64,000 bases of DNA from Gigantopelta aegis (taxonomy: Eukaryota > Mollusca > Gastropoda > Neomphalida > Peltospiridae). Shown one piece after another: positions 36,101-45,515 of the stretch. Below the pieces are notes generated by a model. That model was not told where the DNA came from. It searched no databases and worked only from the letters and a program-made list of their open reading frames with translations. The stretch is taken from NCBI RefSeq assembly GCF_016097555.1, contig NC_054704.1:28066207-28130206 (forward strand). Reading direction: 5' to 3'. Made by a program: the position numbers and the translations under genes. Each line of letters opens with the position of its first letter. Positions within the stretch are counted from its first letter, which is position 1.

Positions 36101-37490
36101 TCGAAAACCCCCATGAAATAGCCTCTATTTATTTGTAAAAGTACAGTGTTGGAGCCAATCTTCGCTTTCTGGCAAAACCAATGGAAATGTTCGGGCAAAA
36201 TGAGCTGGACTGAATACCTTTTACTATGTTTTTCCATCATTCTACTCATAATATGAGTTGTACATCTATATAAATAGATGTAGTTATTCGAATGGAACCC
36301 TATATAGCTGCTTGGTAGAAATTGTAAATATGAATAAACGTTGTAATGCAAATTCAGGCAGTTTCATTTAATTCGGGCAAATATCAGACTGCTCCACCCA
36401 CCCCTCACCCACCCTATAAAAATAGGACCTCATATCTTTACATGTTTTTACAATTCAATTCAATTTTATTATACAAAACACTCATAAGGAGCAGGTACAA
36501 AAACAATAACAATTACATGTACGTAAAACATGTATGGTTAACACCTAATAGGTCCATAACATTATTTGCATGCAAGTAGTTGACTTACTGACACGGTACT
36601 TTACCTTTGCCCAGTACTTGACGAGTCTTGTCAGATGTTTAACATTTGGGGAAACGGACTTCACGAACTCGGTTTGCTTCTTGGCAAAACATACAGAATA
36701 ATACTGTCGTTCTTCCTCGGATTTTGTTTTCATTTCTTTGTAGATGTCCTCCGGTTCTTCTGAAATTTAAAAACAAGCTTAAAAGCTTTAACGTTAGCTT
36801 ACGTTTATGGTTTACGCTATAACGACGTGTTAAAATACATTGCTATCATATTTTGCTCGGAAACTAGCAAATTAAAGGTGTCTTACAATTGCAACCATGT
36901 GTGGGGTTTTTTATGCCATTGTACTGCACTGCACTGAGCAGGACTCGAGCCACTTGGGGGGGGGGGGGGGGGGGGGGGCATAGCCCAGTGGTACAGTGTT
37001 CGCTCGATGTGCTGTCGCTGTTGGGTCGATCCCCGTCGGTGGGCCCATTGGGCTATTTCTCGTTCCAGCCAGTGGACCACGACTGACATATCAAAGGCCG
37101 TGGTATGTACTACCCTGTCTGTGGGATGGTGCATATAAAAGATCCCTTGCTGCTAATCGGAAAGAGTAGCCCATGAAGTGGCGACAGCGGGGTTCCTCTC
37201 TCAATATCTGTGTGGTCCTTAACCATATGCCTGACGCCATATAACCGTAAATAAAATGTGTTGAGTGCGTCGTTAAATAAAACATGTCTTTCTTTCTTTC
37301 AAGCCACTGGATGAATTGGTTAAGTCAACACTGAGAGATTGTTTTTCAAACATCGCCTGAACTGACAAGATATATGCTTTTGCCACATATATGAGGGGCA
37401 CCTATCTTAAAATTGCCCACCGATGTAATAGTCAATCTTTCATGGTCAAACCTGTGTCGCTCTATGTCTACAGTGAAAGGGTTTTAACTC

Positions 37491-37564
<74 letters not shown>

Positions 37565-40500
37565 AAGCCAATTCATTCAATCATTTGCCTTCGTTAATAT
37601 TCTTGAAGTTGGTGAAAGTTACACAATTAAGAGCAGTAGAGTCCAATAAAATAATGCCAGGCCCGTATTTAAGGGGGGTGAGGGTCGGGGTGATTCGTCC
37701 GAACCTTCCCGCAAACGCTGAGGTCCACTTTTTTCTTTTCGTTTTATAATATTGCACTAATACTTGATTGTAACTTTTGCAACTCTCCAATACAACAATA
37801 TCTGCTTGTCTTCGTCATTTAGCGCTCCCCTTAACAAAGCTGCAGTGTACATAATTCAGCATTTCTAACTAATCTGACAAACTCAAAACAAAGGAACTTA
37901 CATACATGTAGCAAAAATGTTTAATTGTATTTTCTGCTGTATTGATGACCTCGTAGACTTCGATAATATTGCATGACAATGCCAGCAGTTCACATTCCAT
38001 TGATTTATCAACCAAAGTTAGAAAGTAATCCTGTTCCGGCCTTGATCTTTATATATAGAGATTCAAATCGACACTGGCTTCCAGATATATCATGCAATAT
38101 TCTTTAGTCATTTTGGCATAGAAGTTGCTTCATCATGCCGGTTATTTCCTAGTATTTCAAAACGTTTTATGTCCAACATGTAGATGCCATTTTGATGATA
38201 TAACGCATCAGAGACAAAAATGAAATGGGATGTAATACTTTATGCAATACCTTTTGCTAAAAACGTTTAAGGACTACTACACCTTTACTCCATGCGTATG
38301 TTGGCGGTTATTCGTAATGATACAATTTTTAAGAAGGTAGTGTCTTTCGTTTTTCATAAATATGTTCATTATTAAAGGGAGTGATCATACATGTAGTTCT
38401 GAGGCATAGGCGTACGGGCTCCCATATTTGTAGTATTTGGGGGGAGGGGGGGGCAGACTGGTTATTGCCCGAATTAAGCAAAAATGCCCGAATCAGGATA
38501 ACAACATTTATTCATATTACCAAGCAGCTATATAAGGTTGCAAAGGAATAACTATGCATTTGTACATGAATTATTTTTGCTGGTGGAATGATGGAAATAA
38601 ATGGTAAAAAGATCTCAGGTTAGCACATTTTGCCCGAATATCTCCATCATTTTTGCCCAAATTTGATGTTTTTCTCCAGCACTGGGGGGAGGGGGGGGGG
38701 GGGTAATCCTCCCCCGTTCCGCCTGCCCACTGTCTTGTACGCTTATACACATACCTTTTATGTTACTAACGTTATAATAAGTAATTGCCAATACCCGTAA
38801 CTTCTGTTGTGTGCTAGAATTTCATTATCTTAAAACATAAATAAATAACAAAAATACAATCTACAAAATAGTCGAAATGCATTGTTTTAAAATATCGTTT
38901 TTTAAGTTCCAGATGCCAGGAACATGCCCCTGGACGCCCACACACCCCCACCCCCACCCCCACCCCCACCCCCATACAACGCTCGAGGGCTTCACGCATT
39001 CAGGTAACTTCATATCCGAAAGGCCTCAGCAAATACCTAGTCGAACTCTTCCACTCGAAATGCTGGCTACGGGCCAGAATGCGTTACAGTAACGATCACA
39101 AGAAATAAAATGATAATAAGCGTACCAGGACTGACGCTGCTTCCAGTAGGGTAATCGATTATGTACGTTTCATTCTGTCAAAACGAATAACTTCGTCCAA
39201 CAGAGTAGTTCACTATTTTCATTAACTATAGACTCCGATCGCCAGATATCTGCCCAGGATGGATATACCTGAGCTTTAATTGGATATGGGCATATTAAAG
39301 AGAATCCAGGTCCATATCCGGTTTGTTTGATTACCGACTGCATGACATAGTGTTCTAAGGTGCAGCATAGCCTACTATTAAGGAACAGAACACTATATCA
39401 AAGGTTCAAATCTAAGCCTAGACGTAGTGCTTAAAATTGAATGTCTATTCAATTAATGTCAATTTAAATCTCACTGCATCCAGTTAGTATCACTGAGTGG
39501 TTTGAATGTATTTCCCCGCACATAAGACAGCACATACCACGGACTGATCTACATGTACTAGTCGGAAAATAGTCTAATGGTGAGGATTGATGCAACTGAG
39601 CTATAATATCTGGTTCGAGAGTGATTTAAACAGAGTAGAGACATTTCTAGACAATTGTGTCGTATTTGAACCCAACATGCATCACTGAAAACAAACATTT
39701 GCGCTGGTATTGTTGGAAAGAAGTGTGTGTATGTGTGTGTGTGTGGGGGGGGGGGGGGTACAATGCTATATAGTGTCCAAAATTTAACGTTTAAAACATT
39801 CCTGAAAATCCAAAAAGAAAGCAATTATATTTATTTGCTCAAATTAAATAGCCTTCCATTATTTCTATCAGATGTATGTCCTCACCAACCCCACACCACA
39901 CAAATAAAATTAAAATAAATTTACCAAAAAAAACAACTAAAAAAAACTAAAAAGGAAAATATGTAAAATAGTGGACTACTCTCAATTTCGCAAAGAGGAT
40001 ATAACCAGCTTTGGATGTCATCCCTTGAACTGATCTTACTGTTTTGAAGAAGATCCGGTGCTGGCAGCAAATCCACTTTTATGGGTGCATATCCAGGTAG
40101 TTCTACCTCAAACTGAACCGCGTGTTTCGTCGTCCTGGTGATATTCACCTCTTTAGCCCAGGTCAAGTCCTTCTTCATATGATTCGTCAATGCTTCCAAA
40201 TCCTTGGGCAAGTTCTCCCGGAAGTCTTTCATGGTGCCGTAGCGATTGTTGTACATAACAAGGTCAACGTCTGAATGGCCCAGCAGATTAGTTTTTTTGC
40301 CTTGCGATCCACCCTAGAAACAAACAATGTGATTGCTATCAAAACTTACTGTTTTTCCGCTTCGATACATAATGTTGGACTACTAGATATACGCTCTGGT
40401 TGTAAGCTTTTTGAACTGATCCTACTGTTTTGAAGAAAATCAGGTGTTGGTAGCAAATCCATGGGTGCGTTTCCAGGTAATTCCACTTCATACTGTCATT

Positions 40501-41686
40501 TTTATTGATAAACTAAACACAAATAATCATGGTCTTTTTTAATTATAAATGATTTTTTATATTAAAAACAAACAACCAGATAAAAAGCCAGTTACAGAAA
40601 ATCACATAATGTTGGTTAAAAAAGTAGGTGACATTGAAAGTGAACGAAGGGCGTCGTCTTGGCAAAACTTTTACTTAATTATGGAGGAGCGGTCTTAGTA
40701 TTACAAACGCTATATGAGGGATCATGTACAAAAATGCCCACATTTTGCATGAACGAGATCAATCAAAATAATAAATGATTTTCATGAATTATCATACAGT
40801 CGTAAAGAAAGTTTTAATTTAATTAAGTTAACATTAACAGATGATTTACGTGTTCCTTTCTCAAGTCTCTGTTATTTATTACAGCCGAGACCCTAGGCAG
40901 TTGGCCATACTCACCAGCACTATCGACGCTATTGGATGCATGGATGGATGGATAGATGATAAATAAATATAGATAGATAGATATAAAGAGTAACGCCGAC
41001 AGACGGGCAAGCAGGCTTGTCAGAAAGACATAAAAGAAAGGCACATAGATAAACAAAGACTCACAGGCTATAATTAACTAATATTGCAAAAGATACAATC
41101 AACTGGTTAAATAATAAAAATACCATAGAAACAAATGTATTCTTTAATATACACCTAAATAAATAAACAAATAAAGACATACAACAAATACTTCTTTGAC
41201 ATTGTATCCTGTGTTGTGCTGAACAAACATCTTTAGACGTTCCACGACTTCCTTGCTTTTCATCTTATACTCTTTGTCAGGAAAGACGTTTGTCTTCATG
41301 AAGTCATTCAGATTGTCTCCCTTCTGACCTCCTTTTAATACGCCAACCATCCAAGCGTTTGTCCTGGATGTGCTATTGCCTTGTAAACTAATATGGTGAT
41401 TTTTGGCATTCACATGTTCCAGAAGATCGCCTGCAGTATCGCGTGATGTTCTGCAGACTCTACAGGTATTCATTTTGTGGTATGCATTGTTAACATGATT
41501 GTGCAGAGATATTTGGAGAAAGAAGCCTTTACTGCAGCTTGGACATTGGTAATGGTGGTGCTTCTTCTTCATATGCTTTCGCATGGCGGTTCTTCCGGCA
41601 CCTGGATCCTCGAACGTACATTTGGAACAACTTCCGCTTTTAACTGATAATATGTATCGGCAATGCGCTCCTGAATCCGAACTCAT
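30009..41686 (-). CDS. OAS-2: zinc-finger / 2'-5' oligoadenylate synthetase-like protein (complete, 5 coding exons)
   Basis: Paralogue of OAS-1 in the second half of the tandem duplication. Coding exons are 41686-41183, 40313-39980, 36759-36605, 31859-31660 and 30138-30009. Phases 0, 1, 0, 2 agree at every junction, giving 440 codons and a TAA stop. Three fingers keep all ligands (C20/C23/H38/H43, C48/C51/H64/H70, C75/C78/H91/H97). The core has GGSQGKK at 169, aspartates D183 and D185, and D249 in KVDLLPAPD, so it looks catalytically competent. The last exon holds GPVLLDVMNPFNNVAP, equivalent to vertebrate ILDPADPTNNV. The C-terminus is short compared with human OAS1. A second-messenger enzyme role is inferred from the family; mollusc OAS products and effectors are not shown by sequence. 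Confidence 0.92.
30147..30205. repeat. (AAT/AAC)n microsatellite at the OAS-2 exon 5 acceptor
   Basis: On the gene strand this is TTG/TTA repeats immediately before the CAATTAG acceptor, in the place of the usual pyrimidine tract. Confidence 0.85.
30850..31137 (+). repeat. Dispersed ~290-bp repeat
   Basis: Ortholog of 145-428 within the duplication. Confidence 0.75.
31660..31859 (-). CDS. OAS-2 coding exon 4: OAS C-terminal domain
   Basis: 200 bp, acceptor AATTTCAG|ACT and donor CCACC|GTAAGT. It reads SYFTELLVIDSWKRWGKPDE followed by FPIEEKF. The large gap to exon 3 is filled by copy-2-specific transposons. Confidence 0.9.
32191..32920. mobile_element. 730-bp GC-rich element nested in the pogo-like element
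   Basis: Ends AGCGGCCTTCACATATCGG and, reversed right, AGCGGCTCTCACATATCAG, with related bases for about 45 bp. TAA is duplicated at 32188-32190 and 32921-32923. A 3-bp TWA duplication points to PIF/Harbinger. The 155-codon frame inside is compositional and not a recognisable protein. Confidence 0.75.
33125..33495 (-). mobile_element. tRNA-headed SINE (family B) with the shared body
   Basis: Reversed head contains GGGTTCGGATCCCAGTCG; the body includes GCGGGTTTCCTCTCAAAATC and the tail GTTGAGTGCGTCGTTAAATA. A similar full copy is at 53445-53840. Confidence 0.8.
33824..35319 (-). mobile_element. Apparently intact Tc1-like transposon (DD34E), copy 2 only
   Basis: Ends CTCTTCAAAAGAAGAAACGC and, reversed, CTCTTCTAAAAAAGAAACGC, with TA on both sides inside (TA)n tracts. 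It is 1.5 kb, with a single uninterrupted transposase frame filling the interior. It is absent from copy 1. Confidence 0.93.
33997..35055 (-). CDS. Tc1-like DDE transposase, full length
   Basis: Cut-and-paste transposase of the IS630/Tc1/mariner superfamily. It has 352 codons from the first ATG; the methionine at residue 18 (MSRLSEPQRN, about 335 residues) matches the usual start better. Residues about 30-65 form the first helix-turn-helix (AVARAFHVSPSTISRLWDRY) and 72-85 hold the GRPR hook (RSGRPRVTT). Catalytic residues are D166 (FSDESRF), D254 (FQHDNARPH) and E289 ([12 protein letters not shown]); the D-E gap is 34, so DD34E. It ends GGHTRY. No stop or frameshift is seen, so it could be active; nothing in the sequence shows that it is expressed. 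Confidence 0.95.
   Translation of the reverse strand: MFACLASVSGRQLTIQDMSRLSEPQRNNAIGRLDAGESRTAVARAFHVSPSTISRLWDRYQQHGSTRDLPRSGRPRVTTPGQDRYIRVRHLRERLTTATSTAAAIPGLRRISDQTVRNRLREVGIRARRPVRGVILTPQHRRLRLQWCQIHRQWPQLRWRQVWFSDESRFLLRRHDGRCRVYRRRGERYAANCVQEVDRFGGGSVMVWAAISHTGRTDLVHVQGNLNAQGYIDQILRPHIVPVMANANAVFQHDNARPHTARLTTAFLQNNNINVLPWPSISPDLNPIEHLWDELDRRLRQRQPQPQTLPELAAALQAEWATIPRDVIRTLVASMGRRCQAVVNTRGGHTRY
35970..36118. repeat. Fold-back element, copy 2 ortholog
   Basis: Same hairpin as 5636-5787 (GTGTGAAAACCATATTTTC and its complement). Confidence 0.8.
36453..36520 (-). mobile_element. LINE 3' tail fragment next to OAS-2 exon 3
   Basis: CAATTCAATTCAATTTTATT followed by ACAAAACACTCATAAGGAGC; ortholog of 9461-9530. 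Confidence 0.7.
36605..36759 (-). CDS. OAS-2 coding exon 3: OAS helical spine
   Basis: 155 bp between AAATTTCAG and GTAAAG. It reads EPEDIYKEMKTKSEEERQYY, then CFAKKQTEFVK and HLTRLVKYWAK, colinear with OAS-1 exon 3. Confidence 0.92.
36960..37310 (+). mobile_element. tRNA-headed SINE (family A), copy 2 only
   Basis: Poly-G run, then CATAGCCCAGTGGTACAGTG head to TCTTTCTTTCTTTC tail. AGCCACTTG precedes and AGCCACTGG follows, a probable target duplication. Copy 1 lacks it at 9955. Confidence 0.85.
37494..37562. repeat. (TA)n microsatellite
   Basis: About 34 TA units. Confidence 0.9.
38403..38690 (-). repeat. Dispersed ~290-bp repeat
   Basis: GGCGTACGGGCTCCCATATT to TTTGATGTTTTTCTCCAGCA; ortholog of 10668-10905. 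Confidence 0.7.
39980..40313 (-). CDS. OAS-2 coding exon 2: nucleotidyltransferase catalytic core
   Basis: 334 bp with the same acceptor and donor as the OAS-1 exon. GGSQGKK, DVD and IKVDLLPAPD are intact. I count about 102 of 111 residues identical to OAS-1. Confidence 0.93.
40376..40495 (-). pseudogene. Decayed partial copy of the OAS catalytic exon in OAS-2 intron 1
   Basis: On the minus strand it reads QYEVELPGNAP, then MDLLPTPDFLQNSRISS, clearly related to QFEVELPGYAP and VDLLPAPDLLQNSKISS of exon 2. Two codons around the third aspartate are missing, and the GGS/DVD part is absent. OAS-1 has no such piece at the matching site, so it arose or was lost after the duplication. Confidence 0.85.
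41183..41686 (-). CDS. OAS-2 coding exon 1: three zinc fingers plus OAS N-helix
   Basis: The exon begins at 41688 after acceptor TTTACAG; the ATG is at 41686 and the donor is GTT|GTATGT. It has 168 codons. By my count only about 51 of the first 97 residues match OAS-1, although all 12 zinc ligands are kept. From residue 115 on (LKGGQKG, LNDFMK, FPDKEYK) the two are nearly identical. Confidence 0.92.
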
Positions 41687-42079
41687 TGCTGTAAAGGGGT
41701 GGAGCAATCAAATCTACAAATAGAAACGTTCCATAATGTTTTTTTATGACTTGATCCTCCTCGGTGAAAAATCCACTTACTGACCTCGATGCATGTGTAA
41801 AATGGATTGGGAACACGTTAACCACGATGCATGAATTAAATAGAGTGGGCACACGTTTTCTAACCCAATTTATTATTTTTCAAAAACAGATAGCGCATAA
41901 GTTGTAATAATATCTTGGTAGGAGCAGATTACAGAGGAAATCGAACCGGCACTAGACCTGGGTCATATTTACGACCAATATTCCCGTCAGAGCGTGCCCC
42001 TGCCTCGTCATATTCACGTCCCAGTGCCTTATTTAAAACAAATTAGGAACTGTCCCAATTTGAATTAATAACTCAACAG

Positions 42080-42400
42080 AAGAAAACAAAAGTTTGTTTG
42101 GTTGGTTTAACGACACAACTAGAGCACATTGATTAATTAATCATCGGCTATTGTATGTCAAACATTTGGTCATTCTGACACGTAGTCATCAGAGGAAACC
42201 CGCTACATGTTTCCTAATGCAGCAAGGGATCTTTTGTATGCACTTTCCCAAAGATACTACGGTATTTGGCCAGTTGTGGTGCATTGGTTGGAATGAGAAC
42301 AAAAGCAATCAGTTAAATGGATCAACCGAGGTGGTTCGATCCTGCGACGCAAGCACCTCAAGCGAGCACTCAACCGACTGAGCTAAATCCTGTCCCCTCA
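42080..42400 (-). mobile_element. SINE (shared body and tail, diverged head)
   Basis: GTTTAACGACACAACTAGAG tail, CATCGGCTATTGTATGTC and AGCAAGGGATCTTTTGTATG body. Confidence 0.75.
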
Positions 42401-42576
42401 ATAAAAAAACAAAGACAACGAACAAATAAAGTAGTTAGAGCTGATATTTACTACGTATTATATGCAATTTGCAACAGACAGGTCATTCTGCATTGGCTGT
42501 CTGCCTGTGTGACAGTTTGCGTTTATATGTGTGTGTGTATGGGGGAGGAGCGATAAGACATCAGATATGTAAGCTT

Positions 42577-42755
42577 TTTCATTTAATTTTTAAACTTATT
42601 TTCGTGCTTATATCCAATTAAAGTTCAAACACGCTGTTCCTGGCTATATGAATATCATTCAGTAGTTAAAACTCGCTCCAAGCGGTAGCCAATACCGGCA
42701 TGCGGACACGGTATCAACCAGCCCGATGACTTAGCCATTGCATCACCGAGGATGA
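42577..42755 (-). mobile_element. SINE (family C), shortened
   Basis: ATTTTCGTGCTTATATCCAA tail and TACCGGCATGCGGACACGG in the head. Ortholog of 13409-13685. Confidence 0.65.
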
Positions 42756-42794
42756 GGTAAGCTTTTCTTTTTCACTTGAAATGTTTAAATGAGT

Positions 42795-43050
42795 TAAAAG
42801 TTTGTTTTGTTTAACGACACCACTACAGCATATTGATTTAGTAATAATCGGCTATTGGATGTCAAGCATTTGGTAATTTTGACATTTGGTCTTAGAGAGG
42901 ACTCCCGCTGAATGTTTCCATTACTAGTAAGAGATCTTTTACGTGCACCATCCCACAGTCAGAATAGTACATACTATAGCCTTTGATATACCAGTCGTGG
43001 TGTACTGGCTGAGAGCGCTTTACGCCTGGGCTACGTTCCACCCCTGTTAA
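42795..43050 (-). mobile_element. SINE (family A), copy 2
   Basis: GTTTTGTTTAACGACACCAC tail to CTGGGCTACGTTCCACCCC head. Confidence 0.8.
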
Positions 43051-43365
43051 TGAGATGCTTGAATCTAGCAGTATCGTCTTATCATTAATGTTATCATACA
43101 GAAAAGAAATGAAATGGAGAGAGGATCCTTGCACTCATGTTGCTGACCCAGCCAGTTTATCATGTGGAAGTGAGCGCAACGTATAACACCACTCAAACAA
43201 CCCCGCCACATGTAGGCCCTACCTACTAAATAACTCTAGGGAGTAATCTGAACTTTATAAATATACCCTCCGAATTAACCCCAGGATTATCATTTGGGGG
43301 TCCATGTGAACCACGTCAGCATCTAACCCGACATGTAGTTTTGTGACTAGCTATACTACCCGTGG

Positions 43366-43655
43366 GGCGCAACATAACCCAGTGGTAAAACGCTCGCCTG
43401 ATCCCCGCCGGTGGACACGCTGGGCTATTTCTCGTTCCAATCAGTGTTCCACAACTGGTGTCACAAAGGTCGTGGTATGTTCTATTCTGTGGGATGGTGC
43501 ATATGAAAGATCCATTGCTGCTAATCGAAGAATAGCCCTTGGGAGTGGCGGTAGCGGGTTTCATCTCTAATTACCTTCGTGGTCCTTAGCCATGTTTCTC
43601 CTAACCGTAACTGAAAATGTGTTTAGTGCGTCTGTCTTTCTTTCCATAGCACTCT
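43366..43655 (+). mobile_element. SINE (family A), ortholog of 14405-14725
   Basis: GGGGCGCAACATAACCCAGT head and AAAGATCCATTGCTGCTAAT body. Confidence 0.85.
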
Positions 43656-43683
43656 TAGCTAAAGTTTTTGTGAGTTTTGGGAT

Positions 43684-43770
<87 letters not shown>
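43684..43770. repeat. (CT)n microsatellite, about 43 units
   Basis: Uninterrupted CT run. Long Leu-Ser frames across it are artefacts. Confidence 0.95.
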
Positions 43771-43861
43771 TATGGATAATATTTGTAATGATTAGTTGTA
43801 TTTGTCATTTCAAGAAATCTAGTTTTCAGAATTTTCCGGGGGAGCATGCCCCGAACCACTT

Positions 43862-44140
43862 TAGAAACCGGCCTCGGTAGTGTCGTGGTTAAGCAATCGG
43901 ACATAAGTCTGGTAGGTACTGTGTTCGCAGCCCGGTACCGGCTTCCACCCAGAGCGAGTTTTAACGACTCAACGGGTAGGTGTAAGACCACTACACTGAC
44001 TTCTCACTCACTAACCAATAACAACTAACCCCTAACCCGCTGTCTTTGACAGACAACCCAGATAGTTGAGGTGTGTGCCCAGGACAGGGTGTTTGAACCT
44101 TAATTGGATCTAAGCATGAACATAAATACAAATGAAATGA
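43862..44140 (+). mobile_element. tRNA-headed SINE (family C), full length
   Basis: Head CGGCCTCGGTAGTGTCGTGG, B box TGTGTTCGCAGCCCGG, and tail GTGCCCAGGACAGGGTG..GAACCTTAATTGGATC. Confidence 0.75.
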
Positions 44141-44501
44141 AAGAAACCAAGGACGTTCGGGTTTGAGTTTGAGTTTCAGCGTGTTTAGTTAAGTTAAGCC
44201 TAAACATAAGTGCACTTCCGGAAATGTGGCAAATAAAAAAATAGTTTGGGTCAGTCGGTTTCTTTCTTTTCTACATTTTCTACATATTAATTTTTTTTAA
44301 CCGAAAACCAAAATACATCAAAAAACAATTAGGGTAGGATTTTTAGATCTTAGTACTAAATGGAACGCCCGGTCTAGTAACTCATCCTTAGTTTTGACCT
44401 AACCCACCCCACCCCCTGCAAGTATGTTCTTTATATTTTAAAGAAATATTATTGGTTTTAACCAAATGAAATTTGTTTTAATGTGTAATATGTATACTCA
44501 C

Positions 44502-44568
44502 TGCTTGAAATGATTACATTTGCTTGCGATGAGGTGGCAGATGAATGTTGTTATAAAGAAACAGAAAC
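44502..44568 (-). promoter_or_regulatory. Predicted OAS-2 promoter and 5' non-coding exon
   Basis: Same layout as at 15751-15817: GAAACAGAAAC (plus-strand reading) at 44558-44568, TTATAAA at 44551-44557, and donor GCA|GTGAGT with the exon ending at 44502, 2.8 kb upstream of the ATG exon. The motif core is unchanged although flanking bases differ. A GTCACGTGAT E-box about 110 bp upstream is also kept in both copies. Confidence 0.6.
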
Positions 44569-45189
44569 CTGTAAATAGCAGAGGACTATAGCGAGATAGT
44601 CATTTTGAAAGAAAGGCGTGTAAATGATATCCGAATGTCGTCTGGTGTAACAAACGAATGATGTTACATTCGGTCACGTGATTGTCGTATTTAGGAACTA
44701 GTGAAGTAGAAAGGTATGCTAGGTAAACATTGTGTCGCATCATATTCCATTACACTGCTGATCTATGGCAACGTAATGCGGGGATGCGGAAGGATTTTTC
44801 TATGGAGAGACTGCATCATTTAAAAAGAGTGCCTACAATATTCAAACGCACACTGGACCCCTCCAATCACAACCTTTTTTCCAAATCACTTCTTATATTT
44901 GTCACCCCATAACACGACTCGTAAACATTGTGGGTGCCTCCCAATGTGCCCCCTCCCCCATATAAAATTCAGACTACGCCAGTGCAAAAGTACACCAAAT
45001 AGGCAAATATTCCCGCTCGAATACAACAATAATCTTATGTCCAATGTAAAGGTAATTAATCCCAAACATAGGATTAGTGTTATATTAGAGCTGCAGAGAG
45101 CGATTATGACCGTCCAGATGTTCGTCTAACTCTTAAACGGCAGAGTACTCAGGTACTACGTTTGTATGGGCTGGAATTACCGCAAAGAA

Positions 45190-45515
45190 GCTTTGTTTAG
45201 CTAGAGCACATTGATTTATTAATCATCGGCTTTAGAGGTCAAACAGTTGATAATTGTGATACAGTCTTAGCGAGGAAACCTGCTACATTTTTCCATTAAT
45301 TAGTAATTTAAAAAAATATATAAAAAAAGCAAGGGATTTTTTTATATGCGCCATCCCACAGAAAGCATAGCGCACATATCACAGACTTTGATATACCAGT
45401 CGTGGTGTACTGGCTGGAACGAGAAACAGTCCAATGGGCCCACCAACGGGGGTCGATCTCAGACCGACCGCGTATCAGTCGAGCGCTTTATCGCTGTGCT
45501 ACGTCCCGCCCCAAC
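45190..45515 (-). mobile_element. tRNA-headed SINE (family A)
   Basis: AGAGCACATTGATTTATTAA tail to TGTGCTACGTCCCGCCCC head. Copy 1 counterpart at 16690-16860 is shorter. Confidence 0.85.

Noticed and set aside
43592-43795. Leu-Ser repeat frame
   Set aside because: Translation of the (CT)n microsatellite.
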